DNA from: Symbiodinium sp. CCMP2592
Taxonomy: Eukaryota; Sar; Dinophyceae; Suessiales; Symbiodiniaceae
Assembly (NCBI GenBank): GCA_905221615.1
Contig: CAJNDT010002891.1
Coordinates: 398,501 to 462,500 of the forward strand
Length of the DNA: 64,000 nt
Direction of reading: 5' to 3'
Shown: positions 48,215 to 58,853 of the stretch, piece by piece
Numbering within the stretch: the first letter of the stretch is position 1
How the letters are laid out: every line of letters begins with the position of its first letter
Notes under the pieces: generated by a model
What the model was told of the DNA's origin: nothing
The model's database searches: none
What the model saw: only the letters and a program-made list of their open reading frames with translations
Translations under genes and position numbers: made by a program

Positions 48215-49410
48215 CCTGACATTTGCTGTTACGCCAGACGACAACCAAACTCTCCATCCTAGGCCAGATTCCTAAGGCGATGCAGAAAACCATCGAGCAC
48301 AAAGCGTTGCGGCAGGTACGAAGTGGCAACAGCTTCCTTCGAAAAGCTTGCTCGCAACTCAGGCCGCGCCAGAAGGCCATGCGGCGTTGGGGGTGATACT
48401 AAGTAAGGGAAAGCAGCTGGTAAATGTAAGCCTCAAGAGTACAGTATGTAAGGCTGTTTTGGTTCAGATGCATGATGCTCCTCTGCATGTTCTTGATTCG
48501 CCAGTTGATGGACACCAGGTACCGGGTACCAGGCCTCCCTCTCCCGGATGCATGTTTGTGTGTCTAAGTTAGGGTGTGTGTGTGTGTGTGTGTGTGTTCG
48601 CACACCATGCTCCTAACGCCTCCCAGCACAGGAGCCCACTAGGCTAGATTCGCCAACTGTCTCTTTGCTGACGGCCGGGGGCTTGCCTTCTGCGAACGGA
48701 GTCACACAGAGGTGGGAACCTTGTCGCCCCTCTATGGTTCTGCCATGCAGGCGGATTGTGGCTTCAAGATGTACTTTACCTTTGTCTGGGTGTCATTAAT
48801 ATGCAGAAATCTAGTGAGCTCGAATGATAGGCTACTGCGTTTGCAATGCACTGGTTCGATTTTTGATTTCGCAGCGTGGATTGAGTGGGCTTGCGATGTT
48901 TGTTCCCTTCACGGGTAAATTTCTTCTCTAAAAGCTTGTAACATGGCCTGCAACCCTTCCCTGTAAACAAAGCGACAAACGACGCTGCAACTCCTGAATA
49001 TCTTACACGCGTTCAAGCTGCATATTTCCCGTATATGTCAGTCGAAGCCTCCAGAAAACCATGTCTCCCTAAACTTGCATGAGACCTATACACCTCCACT
49101 ACCTCACAACCGTGCGAAAGAGTAACCCAAACTCTTTCAGGCCTGGGCAAACATCATCCCAAGCCTCAAAGAAGCCTCGCGGATACAGTCTATAGGCCTC
49201 ACATTACCCGAAAAAAAACCTGCTTCCCCAAAAAGGAGTTCCAAAAGCACAAAACCTGCTTACCCCAAGCCCTCAACCGGTACACTAAACCCGAATACCT
49301 GGTACCCTAAGACCCGTACCGCAAATCCTGTATGTACCGTAACTCCGTCCCCCAAACCCCGTCCCGAAAACCTCTTGCGTTGACTTCATACCAAGAAGCC
49401 GCTACAATCC
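48215..49410. other. unassigned sequence
   Basis: No gene supported. A GT repeat is at 48574-48597. 49060-49380 is C-rich on the forward strand with loosely repeated AACCC, ACCCTAAGACCC and CCCCAAACCCC words. Confidence 0.5.
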
Positions 49411-49524
49411 CTCTCAGATCGGAGGCCTCACAAGGTGGGATGAAGGTAGATCCCTTATATAAGGACTCTTATCTGGGAATATCCCACCTACCTTCACCCT
49501 ACCTTTTGAGGCCCCCGATCAGAG
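49411..49524. mobile_element. palindromic MITE-like element
   Basis: 114 bp. The left arm (about 49411-49453, core GATCGGAGGCCTCACAAGG) is the imperfect reverse complement of the right arm (about 49480-49524, core CCTTTTGAGGCCCCCGATC), with an estimated 80% match over about 35 bp. The centre holds CCTTATATAAGG, a perfect 12-bp palindrome. Non-coding, with no target duplication identified. Confidence 0.65.
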
Positions 49525-50511
49525 ACCCTTCAGGGACTCGCCGAGTCGTTGGCAGGCGCCGGGCGCCGAGTGGAGGCCTTCGAGGCCGCCCTTGTTTGGA
49601 GGGTTTTGGGTTTTGGGCTCCAGGGCTTCGAGTGGTGATGGGAAGGCTTTCACTTGTCAGATCTGCAGGGTGGACGTTGTCGGGATTTCCCCGGATTTCA
49701 GGATGGTCTCAGAGGAGTTTTCGTGAGGTTGGAGCTGAGATTCAAAGTTCTGGGTGTTTCGGATGTAGTACCCGCTAGTGTATGTCCAGTGTTCAATGTT
49801 GACAGTTCAATAACATTCTGGCATCTTGATTTCTGGCTTTAGTGCATGTTTTCGGGCTTGGTGACACGGGTATTCAGTTTGTAGGTAGGTGATGCGAAGT
49901 TCAACCTTTGAGAGTGGAGCTTAGAGGCCTCCTCAAGACTTGGCCTTTTTGCTGTTGGCATTCTCATGTCGGCTTGGTAGCCGTTCAATGGTGAAGAGGT
50001 AGAGGCAACGATTTATTGCTCTCGTAGTTGTAGATGTACCAGCGACTCGTGGAAGAAGGTGTGCTTTGGGTCGTGTGACTATAGAGGTAGCAGCAAGTAG
50101 CAGAGACATAAAGAACTCTTTCAGGAAACCGAAGCTGAAATTGTGAGCGCGCCACAGGGATCAACCTCAGAAGATCCGCATGTGCATTGGGACTGTCGTT
50201 GTTTCAGATGCCTGGCCGATGAACTCATGTAGCAGTAAAGCAGGGAAGCATCCAGACGACCAGTGGTCGGTTGTGGGAAGTCGCCCCGCATAAGCTTTGG
50301 TCTGCATGTCGTTTCAAAACGTAAAAGGTCTCGATGTTCAGGGTCAAGCTCTCCGTTGCTTTCACCTGAGTGACGGGTGGAGGGCCATCTGTGCAGCCAG
50401 ACAACTCGCAGCCCTGCCACGCGTAGATCTGTGAGAAGTGGCAGTTCCTTGAATGTGTGGCATCTCAAGCAGGCTCTGCAGAAGGCCTTGGAGGCACGCA
50501 GAGCATCGTCC
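49525..50511. other. unassigned sequence
   Basis: No gene supported. G-rich stretches (49590-49720) give open frames by low stop density. Confidence 0.5.
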
Positions 50512-50634
50512 TACTCCTCCTCCTACTCGTCGTCCTTCCCTGCTCCTACTCTCACTCCTACTCCGAGTGCTGCTCACCTGCTCCTGCTTCTACTCCTCCC
50601 ACTCCTATTACGAGTACTACTGCTACTGCTGCTG

Positions 50635-50711
<77 letters not shown>

Positions 50712-50873
50712 GGTACTACGACGAAGTACTAGAACTCGTACTAGTACTAGTACTAACACTGGTACTAGCATTAGTACTAGTACTACTGCTCTTCTGCTGC
50801 CACTGCCAATGCCCATGCTAATGGTAATGTTAATGCGGCTACTGCTGCGCCAACAACAACAACAACAACAACA

Positions 50874-50916
<43 letters not shown>

Positions 50917-50943
50917 GTACTACGACTACGACTACGAATACTC
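50512..50943 (+). repeat. (CTC)/(CTA)n trinucleotide array with ACTAGT blocks
   Basis: CTCCTACTC variants (50512-50620), a pure CTA run (about 50632-50710), ACTAGTACTAGT and ACTGGTACTAGC blocks (50712-50785), a CAA run (about 50851-50872), a second CTA run (50873-50912) and ACGACTACG to 50943. Opposite in strand to the GTA arrays at 11, 17 and 32 kb. Confidence 0.95.
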
Positions 50944-52554
50944 ATCATGCCTAGTATTGGTATTTGTGTAGTCCTCCGTGCTTGTCTTCGTGTCCATGGC
51001 CATAGTACTTTGACTTGTAACTTGCAACCTCAGCTTGAGCTCGGGAAGTATCAGAATATAGAACTGTGCCAAGTCATGTAATTGCCCAGATCGCAGAGCC
51101 AGGTGCAAGCAAGCATGGATGGGATCCGGCCAACGCCGCTCTATGAGCTTCTGGATTTGGCCGAGGAGCAAATCCTTTTCTGAAGCTGCCCACAGAGTTG
51201 AATGTGTAGATTCGATATTTGTTTCACAAGGCTGCCAGTCCTCCCTTGCCATATGATAGGCACTGTTCAGACAAGCTTCAAGACGTATCACGAGCTTTAT
51301 GCCACTTGTAGCGATTGCCCGTTGCTTCTGCATCTTCGCACTGCTGGTGTTGATATCGTGGTGGCTTGGCCGTCGTTAGAGTCGTGCTCGTCTGGGGCGT
51401 GGTTGCCGGAACGGTGGATATGATGATTCTGCTTGCTGTATGACGATGATGGAGATGATGAGCGCTCTTTGTCTTGCAGAGAGTGGTTTCGTCTTCTATT
51501 GTTCTGACTGCTGATGGTGATGAGTGGTGGTAGTGACAGTGAGGGCGATTCGAGTTGTTGTAAGTTTGCAGCAACAGGAGCTGGTCCTGGGACCTGCTGA
51601 CAGCGAAGGCGAGGAGAGCGAGGTCGGCGTCGCAGCCTCGGAATCAGAAGCAGTCCGTGACAGATCGAAAAGCCATGGCAAGGATCGTTGGCTTAGCAGT
51701 GAGGATAGTGTCATCAAAAGTACGAACACCAGCAACAACAACCATGTGTGGACCGAGAATCAGGCCGAGACTACTCAAACTTGAAGAGAACGACGCAGAC
51801 GTATGCATTGTAACTGACTTTCACAGAAGCTTTCTCGAAATCTGTTGCTGATTGGACTTCTGCACCACTGGGCCGAGATGTCGTGTATTGACTCCACACT
51901 ACTATGCCGAGTGAGCTTCATCGGCTTTCCGCCAGCTTGCTCCCAACGTCGCGTTACTTCTTTGCCATTGGCGACTGTTGAAGACTTGGGCAAAGATGTG
52001 CTGTTGTTGGGACTTTTAGTCACATTCTGTGGCTTGACGCCAGCGCCGGACCTGGTACGCCTTTGGCAAATCTTATCATCTGCCTCCAGAACAGACCAAG
52101 GCTCCTACACAGAGTTTGCAGGCTACAAGAGTGAGTAGTTATGCAGGTCCACTCCGACTCAGAGCCAACCTACATAGCGTAAGCCAGCTGTCATGGGCAC
52201 AGGATCGTAAAGATCCAGAGCTGCATCCACACAGAGAAGCTACTGTACGGTCCGAGAACTTCTGAGTCCTGATTATGCTCTGACCCCTTAACAGCCACAG
52301 CTTTTCCCGAGGCCGCTTCGAAGGTGATGCCGGATCCGAGGTGGCTTTCTGAGCATGAGATGCGCAGCGTAGGCACAATACTATGATCGGGATGAGCAGG
52401 TTGCGAACCGAGTCTACTCTTGTGGGCCAGTTGGGGGTTCCTGCATCCAGTGCATCCCAAGTGCCGCTAGCAAGCTGGAGTAGGTGTGTACTGTGTGTTG
52501 GCTGCATGCGCAAGGCTCCTTTCTGAGTCACCTGGCCCGTCGAGAAACTTATGC
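50944..52554. other. unassigned sequence
   Basis: No supported gene. The forward frame 51524-51784 has an acidic, Ser/Glu-rich stretch (DSEGEESEVGVAASESEAVR) and 51845-52138 a plausible soluble stretch, but no splice sites or family can be named. Confidence 0.35.
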
Positions 52555-52660
52555 GCATGCTGCTACCTTGACATGAAGTGATCATGACCATATTGAGGAC
52601 GACAGTAAACTCTGCGGTTCGAGTATCGTGATGTGAAGCAATCCTGTTCCTCAAGGCTCA
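52555..52660 (-). other. segment related to 60000-60120, possible exon copy
   Basis: On the reverse strand, about 100 bp here align by eye with the reverse strand near 60000-60120. The best shared stretch encodes EFTVVLNMVMI here and EYTTVLNIVIV there, and upstream and downstream bases match with small gaps. A donor-like GGTAGC follows the shared part here. Either both are copies of one exon or this is a dispersed repeat. The 171-codon frame 52139-52654 (-) contains it but has no recognised domain. Confidence 0.4.
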
Positions 52661-53057
52661 GCTTTCGCTTCCTGGTTCCCGCTGTGGACCGCTTTGGGGG
52701 AGAGGGACCCCAAAGCTCGAAGCCGTGAGCCCAACACCCGGAGGAGTCCGTTCCTAACGGGCCGAACAGCTGCAGTGCAGCTCGGGGAAGTGCACTCTTA
52801 AGCCCAAGCAGCAAGAGTCCTAAGTAGACCCTTCGTCGCCTGAGCCCTCGAAGACCCAAGCTCTCAGACCCAGTTACCGGCCAACAACTGCCATTGTGCG
52901 ATGCAACAGTCCGTAAGGCGAGGTTCAGACAACAACTCCAGCAGGATTTAAGGGTTTCACGCTCAGAGACTGGAGACTTCAGTTTCAATTTTTTGTGAGA
53001 ATCGCTTATTTGAGGTGTTTACTTGGCGCAAGTATCTTCAGAAGTCAAAGCTAGTCG
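52661..53057. other. unassigned sequence
   Basis: A 141-codon reverse frame (52563-52988) crosses it without a motif. Nothing else recognised. Confidence 0.45.
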
Positions 53058-53112
53058 GAGTAGTAGTAGTAGCAGTAGTAGTAGTCGTCGTCGTTGCCGT
53101 AGTCGTAGTCGC
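53058..53112 (+). repeat. GTA/GTC trinucleotide patch
   Basis: GTAGTAGTAGTAGCAGTAGTAGTAG followed by GTCGTCGTCG and GTAGTCGTAGTCG. Confidence 0.85.
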
Positions 53113-53719
53113 AGAAGAACCTGAAGAACAAGACCAGTTCCGCTCTTGCCGGAAAGCTTCTAGAATGATTGCAACGAATCAGAGCGACAGCTGCTCCCTT
53201 GGATGGTGTGCCACTACTGTCATTTTCAATATGCTCGTTCTTGCTGTAGTACTGGTGCTTGAGCTACGCTTCTCGTGAGCTTCTCCGGTTATTCGAGGGT
53301 ATTTACGGTATATGCGGCGCATGCAATAATTTATCTAGTGTTCATTGAATCCATCTTCTTCTGCCGGAGGGGTGAGCCCTGAACCACTACGGGCTGTGAC
53401 TATTCCTGATGCACGGAGGACCAGGCTTTGACAAGCCTGTCGAAGCGTGGGTTGGACCAGGTGCGCAGACTCAGTGTGATCGTGAATGCGTTCACTTATC
53501 GGCGTCTTACTTTATGCGAAGATTAGATGTCGTGTCCATCCCTTTCTCTACTTCTTCTCTCCTGCCACTGCAGCTGCTGCTACTGCTACTGCCGCTACCA
53601 CGACGACGAGGATTGTAACCGCCAACTTGAGGACAATTCAGACAAGCAGGACCGAGTCCCTGTAGGCCAAGGTTGACACACGGCAAAGACTCGCTCATGA
53701 CTTCTGCCGCAAGCACGGT
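53113..53719. other. unassigned sequence
   Basis: No gene. A short CTGCTGCTACTGCTACTGCCGC patch lies at about 53571-53596. Confidence 0.5.
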
Positions 53720-53733
53720 GGGGGGGGGGGGGG
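53720..53733 (+). repeat. G14 homopolymer
   Basis: An uninterrupted run of 14 G. Its length is likely unreliable in sequencing. Confidence 0.9.
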
Positions 53734-55346
53734 TTCAATGCTGGCCTCCTTGGCTTCGGTCTCTATCTTCTCTCCTCAAAATTGAAAGGAGAGCTGCCTG
53801 TTGTGCTTCTGTTGAAGAGCCGAAAATCACCGGAGCCAGAAGCATCAAGAACTGCATGGATCGAACATTCAAATGTCTCATAGAACGTAAAACCGGAAAG
53901 ATGATAAGATAGAGAAGCGCTGTGGAAAATGAAGCTGAAGGATGCCAATGGTGGAGTCGTTTTGCAGAAGGCCCGGGGAATGCGAGCATGGTTTGGGTTT
54001 ATGGTTGGCTGTGACCTGTCGACTTTAGGCTGGTGATTGTGGCTCCGCCATGGCTTTGCAGGCGTTGCTCCCGCTAAGGATTTAGCAAAGTTGACTTCGC
54101 ATGCTTGATCCAGCACCTCAACTCACCCAAATGGCTTGAGGCCTGGTATTTTGAAACTGTCCAGCTCCTGCAGATACCCTCAGGCCGCACAGACGTTGAT
54201 TTACGCTGCTGACGCCATGTCAGGCCCATGAGCTTGGTTCGTTGTAGTTTGATGAGAATTTTGATCTGCGCATGTGACACAGCACCCAGCTTGGAGTGTC
54301 CACGGCCACGAATTGCAGTTAGTGGATGTTAGTGGGTGCCGACGGAATGCCACTACTAGTAGCAACAAATCCGACGGCGGCTGTGAGTAACTATGTCCAG
54401 CAGAGCTACCGCTGGCGCCGTCAACCCTGATTCCGGGGACAAGTCTGAGAGCTTTCGGGGAGCTTGGATACCGTCGAAGAGTGCTTTTGATCCACCAGTT
54501 TTGACGTGGATGCAGCTCCAAGTACTTCGATGGCGAAAGTTGTGTGTTGCGCCGAGCCTGACACCTACTCCGAACTTCAAGAAGGACAAGCCCTCAATTC
54601 CGAAACTGCGCAACCCACACAGAAAACCTTGTCGACCTGAACCACCAGGTCATGGCATGGATGAATCCCAAAGCCCCCAGATCGCAAGAGTGGCGGCTGT
54701 GAGACCTTCAGAAAACTTCAGGTGCTGGCACGCCTATGAGGCAACGCGGACTTGACCTCCTGAGGCCTGCCTGACAAACTCTTTTCCCTCGTTTCCCTGA
54801 CAAGGCCAGAGGACGAACACCGATGAACACTGAATCAGCCTACTCCTCTCCCCCAAACTTTGTTGAAAAGAGGACAGTTTTAAGGTTCCAGCGCGTAAAG
54901 AGAGGTCTTTCTCCAGGTACCTCCGGCCACTGCGAATTCGCCCACGGCCCAACCCCAGGCGTAGAACCCTGAGCGCTGCAATCCGAAGCGCAAGCGTTAG
55001 TCTTCTGAAACCTCAACCTCCACTAAATCTTTGAGTTATCTAATCTTTCTTCTGAGCCTGAAACCTCCATGAAACCTGAAAGTTGCCAAAGTCCAGAGTC
55101 CAAAAACCCCCGAACTCGGATAACTCTCCGATATCTCTGCGACTCTTCTTCGACCCCTACATGAGATAGTCTACCTTAGGGGTTCCGTACATAAAAGTAC
55201 TATGAGATAACAGTTGCACCCCGTTTGTGATAACCAGGCGTGCTCGGGAGCTGATGACTCGAGCCACAGAGTCAGGGGAGGTGGATCTCTCGGAGCTTTG
55301 CTCGGCCGCTGCTTGGACCTCTTTGTGAAGCATTCCTAGATTTTCT
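53734..55346. other. unassigned sequence
   Basis: Frames of 60-120 codons on both strands, none with a motif. 55000-55140 has loose AACCTCCA/AAACCTC words. Confidence 0.45.
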
Positions 55347-56066
55347 TTGGAGGGGGGAGGGGTGTTGAGGATTTTGGCGTGTTTGGGGCTTATACAAGAC
55401 TTATACAGGGCTTTGGCGTTCGAGTTTGGGGTTTTGGGGGTTGGGAGTTTAGTGCGTCGTAGGGTTTACAGTAGGGTTGTGGAATGTTGTGGAATGTTGC
55501 GGAGTCCTTGGGTTCAGGGTCTAGGCGACAGCGTGAGCCTCGCGGGCCGTGATGATTGGTGGTTAAGACTTTCATGCTGGAAGCTTGGGGAGATCTATGT
55601 GTTCGTTTACCCAAGAGCTGCGCACTTGCAGACAGATTGGGCAATTCACTTTCGCTGCCCAATGTCGGATCCCGGCCACTTTCGAGAAACTCAATCTCAA
55701 GACGCAGCCAATGTTGGCTTTGAGATGAACCCTGTGATTTCATCGACCGGTCACTTTAAAGCTGTCTACCTTCGCGCCTGCTGGCTTACATGCAGGCAGA
55801 TCTGTCTCCATCGTCTGAAACATCCATCGTCTCAGTACCACGTACATCTGTTTTCTCCCTTTCCGACTCGCTCTCGGACTCTCTTTCGGGTGGTCCTCGT
55901 CCATCTATCCTGCAAGGCTGACCTTCAACTCGAACTTCTGCAGGCAGGAGGGAATCTACATGTCGTTCTGAGCTGTATTTGCTGCTGGCATTGGAAGCTT
56001 GAGAATCGGCTCCCTGAGTCTGTCACCTTAGCAGTGGGTGTTTTCTCATCTTTCCTGCTATACTGA
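55347..56066 (+). CDS. unassigned 239-codon open frame
   Basis: A forward frame without simple-sequence content stays open to TGA 56064-56066. Its upstream end is a TTG, and the first ATG lies well inside, so it would be an exon or a fragment. The middle reads like a soluble protein (e.g. DWAIHFRCPMSDPGHFRETQ) and the C-terminal part is hydrophobic and Leu/Cys-rich. No family is recognised. An ORF this long is expected by chance less than once in this window, but the first third is G-rich, which lowers stop density. Confidence 0.25.
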   Translation: MEGGGVLRILACLGLIQDLYRALAFEFGVLGVGSLVRRRVYSRVVECCGMLRSPWVQGLGDSVSLAGRDDWWLRLSCWKLGEIYVFVYPRAAHLQTDWAIHFRCPMSDPGHFRETQSQDAANVGFEMNPVISSTGHFKAVYLRACWLTCRQICLHRLKHPSSQYHVHLFSPFPTRSRTLFRVVLVHLSCKADLQLELLQAGGNLHVVLSCICCWHWKLENRLPESVTLAVGVFSSFLLY

Positions 56067-56594
56067 TACCAATGCCATGATCCGTGTATGTTGTGAACCC
56101 TCGCCTAGACAGCTATATGTATGCTGTTGCGTTGCAGAATGTGTCGTGGCCTCTTGCCGTGCAGCTCCTAGCCAGCCGTCGCTTTCGATTGATCTTGCCA
56201 GTCGTGCGAACTGATGTGCTGCCACGACACAAGCGGATCACGTGAGACAAGAAGGGTGGACCGTCACAGGATGAATTTTCGAAACAGTTACGTGGAAAGC
56301 CATCGGATCGGTACTCTTTGTTGAGCGATCAGCAGAACAAGCATTGCCTCCTTCAGCGCCAGGCCCGCATGGAAACCTGACCGGTGCTGAAAACAGCGAG
56401 TGCTTGCGTAAGTGTTTTGTGGGCTGTGCAGTGCTTCAGGGGTTGAGGGTTGGGATGGAAGTTTTCGGGTTTGACCTGGAGTTTGGGGTTCGCAGTTCAG
56501 TCCGCATAATTGTCTTGTGCAAGGGTTGTGCAGTAGTTCTTCAGAGGTTCAGGGTCGGGCTTGGCACCGCGTAAAGCTAGGGAGAGAGACACAC
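56067..56594. other. unassigned sequence
   Basis: Nothing recognised. Purine-rich stretches lead into the GA tract. Confidence 0.5.
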
Positions 56595-56598
56595 AGAC

Positions 56599-56629
<31 letters not shown>

Positions 56630-56630
56630 A
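56595..56630 (+). repeat. (GA)n tract, left flank of tagged gene
   Basis: GAC and GA repeats become nearly pure GA from 56599 to 56630 and end directly at the spliced-leader copy. A second GA tract in the same orientation lies at 58749-58853. Confidence 0.9.
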
Positions 56631-56649
56631 GTAGCCATTTTGGCTCAAG
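56631..56649 (+). other. genomic copy (relic) of the dinoflagellate spliced leader
   Basis: GTAGCCATTTTGGCTCAAG matches exactly the last 19 of the 22 bases of the conserved dinoflagellate spliced leader, which is added in trans to nuclear mRNAs. It normally occurs in the genome only in spliced-leader RNA genes, where a splice donor GT follows. Here the next bases are TA then ATG, with no donor, so this is a relic of a mature mRNA copied back into DNA. Such relics upstream of genes are known in dinoflagellates as marks of recycled processed cDNAs. The first three bases are missing, and the copy begins exactly where the GA tract ends. Confidence 0.93.
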
Positions 56650-56651
56650 TA

Positions 56652-58100
56652 ATGCACCTGTGCTTTGGGGTCTGTGACGCCCCTTTGCCGGGGGGGGAGG
56701 CAGGGGGTTGGCCTGGATTGTAACTCCGGGAGAGCCTTCCTGTCTTCCCCAGCATTGCTTGAGTCTGCATACCGCATACCCGTTGCCACTTTGTTTAAGA
56801 GGCCCCTTGTAGGCTCGCTCAACCTGGAACCCGACCGCAGCCCTTCTTCGGAAGGTGGCCCGCTAGTAGGGGGAAAGGGCATACTTTTTGCCTGTGGACC
56901 ACACGGTGATCTCGCAAAGTACCGGTACCACGTCTACTTCGATGGCAAGCTCTTCAAAGAACCCCACGACGGGGGGGAAGACGGGCAAAGGGGGAGACAG
57001 CGCTTGAGGTCTCCATCTGTAAAGCCCGCAAAGGTCAACACCACCTGGGAAAGCAATGTAAGTTGGCAGAAGTGCTCAAGGAGATGGGGGTGAGTTGCCT
57101 TGCGTGTTTGCAAGGCCCCTTCTGCCACAAAGCTCATGAGCCGGGGGAAGGATGCTACAAGACCATGGTCGCCAACGGCACCTTCACCAGCACGGGGAGG
57201 GCATGTGACCTCCTACGCGGGGGAGCTGCGCAGAAAGTACTGGTGCAGACCCGCAGCCCAGAGGACGCTGAAGGCGGGGGAGGTGGGAAGCCATGGGCAC
57301 GTTTCGTCCGCTTCGAAACAGAAGGCGGCCTGGCGTTGTTGTGTGAACCAGGACCGCTCGACCGGTGGATCGGGAGAGACATCCACTACCTCTGGCGTTC
57401 CCAACAATATGTGGGCTGGACGACGGGGGAACCACTGCCGGATGAGGAAGCCGCCGACTACAAGTGCTACCTGCAGCGCCACAACGAAAGGCGAGCCACC
57501 GGCAGGAATGCCGACAAACCCGTGGAGCTGGTGGCGAATCACAACCCACGTATAGAAGAGGAGCTGAGGATCTACGTGGGGAGGTTTCCGTGGAAGGTCG
57601 CCCCACTCTTGTCTCAGGCGAAACGGGTCTTCAACACATCTCGTGAGGGGGATGAGCCAGCGAAGCCCGAGCACAAGAAGACCAAAAAGGCGGAGAAGTC
57701 CGAGCACAAGAAGACCAAGAAGGAGGGGAAGACCAAAGACCGAAAGCGCCGCAAAAACAAGAAGGAGCACAAGGACAAGAAGAGCAAGCCCGACGACGAA
57801 CAAAACCGTACACCTGCTGCACCGGGGGAGGGGACACTCCCGACGACGGGGGAGGTGAATGACGATGCACCGGACTGGGGGAGCGACAGCCTCAACGAGA
57901 ATGTCGACCAGGACGACGCCAGCCAGACTCCGGGGGGGGCAGAGAAACCCACGGCCAGTTCGAGCTCTACCTTGGAGGCTCAAAGGCCTCGTTCACCAAG
58001 CCGCAGCCCTCTGAGAGTCAACCTCCGACCCAACCCGAGTTGGAGGGCAGTGCAGCAAGTCCAACAGCATATGCGGGCCAGCTGCGAGCGACGACGATGA
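56652..58100 (+). CDS. spliced-leader-tagged gene with zinc-finger-like and Lys-rich regions; frameshifted
   Basis: Function unknown. The ATG at 56652 lies two bases after the spliced-leader relic. Coding-like sequence covers about 480 codons in three parts. (a) 56652 to about 56700, MHLCFGVCDAPLPGGEAGG. (b) About 56700 to 56980 in another frame, which has no ATG of its own (e.g. AKYRYHVYFDGKLFKEPHDG). (c) From about 56985 back in the first frame to TGA 58098-58100. Both switches fall at G runs (8 and 5 G near 56687-56708; 7 and 5 G near 56971-56994). Part (c) starts with a Cys/His-rich stretch containing C-x2-C-x5-C-H-x2-H-x5-C (about 57090-57150), possibly zinc-binding. A soluble domain follows with EGGLALLCEPGPLDRWIGRD and later YVGRFPWKV. 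Then come a Lys-rich repeat (57660-57790, two HKKTKK units), an acidic segment and a Ser/Pro/Arg tail (RSPSRSPLR). The tail suggests a nuclear or nucleic-acid-binding protein. No introns are apparent, as expected of a processed copy. It may be active with sequencing errors, or a pseudogene. Confidence 0.75.
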
Positions 58101-58748
58101 ACAAAGTGAGTGAAGGCGTGTGTAACAAGTTTTGAGGGAGCGATGGGGGGGGATGTGTCCTTACTGGGTTTGCTTTGTTGCTCTTTTGGGGGATGACACT
58201 GACCTGCCCTCGTTCCCGTAATGCATCCTAGCTGTCATGCACTTGCACAGACCTTCGATCTTTCGTTGCGACGCCACTGTGTACCTGGAAGTACCAGCGA
58301 AGCTGCGTCCCGGTGTGAATTCTTTATACGGGCCGACATGGCCCTTCTCGGGCAAACTCACTCCAATGGGCTGGACAAAGGTCCCTAATCCTAGTTTCTT
58401 TTCAGCACACCTTTCGCGACTGAATTCGGGGGACAAGAGGCCATAATTCGCCCCTTTCCGACCTTGACATGTCCAGAGTAACCCGTGTGAAACCGCGGGG
58501 AACAGCATGCCTTTTCCTCTTGCTCCCGGAGAAGGCCGGTATATGCTCTGCATGGTTCGCTGCTTTAGCTTTTGTTTGGGCACTGTTGTTGACTCTGGGG
58601 GGGGACAAATACCCACCTTCTCTCTTTACAAGTAAAGCCGAGCCCCTTTCCGTGAAACCGACGGGGGATAGTGGACAACCCGTGAAATGCGGGTGTGCGA
58701 ACTCGCACAGGGGGAGGGCCCTGGACGCTGGCCCGATCCCTACGCCCG
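58101..58748 (+). other. 3' flank of the tagged gene, inside the GA-bounded segment
   Basis: 650 bp between the stop codon and the second GA tract. It has the same G-run-rich style (GGGGGG at 58145-58151 and G8 near 58597). No poly(A) stretch is seen before the GA tract. A forward frame at 58469-58740 could encode a short peptide with one hydrophobic segment (ICSAWFAALAFVWALLLTLG), and a reverse frame 58161-58616 is also open. Neither is supported. Probably 3' untranslated region. Confidence 0.4.
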
Positions 58749-58784
<36 letters not shown>

Positions 58785-58853
58785 GGACAGAGCGAGAACG
58801 AGAGCGACAGCGGGAGCGAGAGAGCAAGAGAGAACGAGAGAGAGAGCGAGTAC
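58749..58853 (+). repeat. (GA)n tract, right flank of tagged gene
   Basis: Pure GA from about 58749 to 58782, then imperfect GAGCGAGAACGAGAGCGAC repeats to about 58853. Same orientation as the tract at 56595-56630. Confidence 0.9.

Noticed and set aside
57213-57983. 256-codon reverse ORF
   Set aside because: Shadow of the spliced-leader-tagged gene on the other strand. The forward frame has the ATG, the relic, the Cys/His cluster and the Lys-rich tail.
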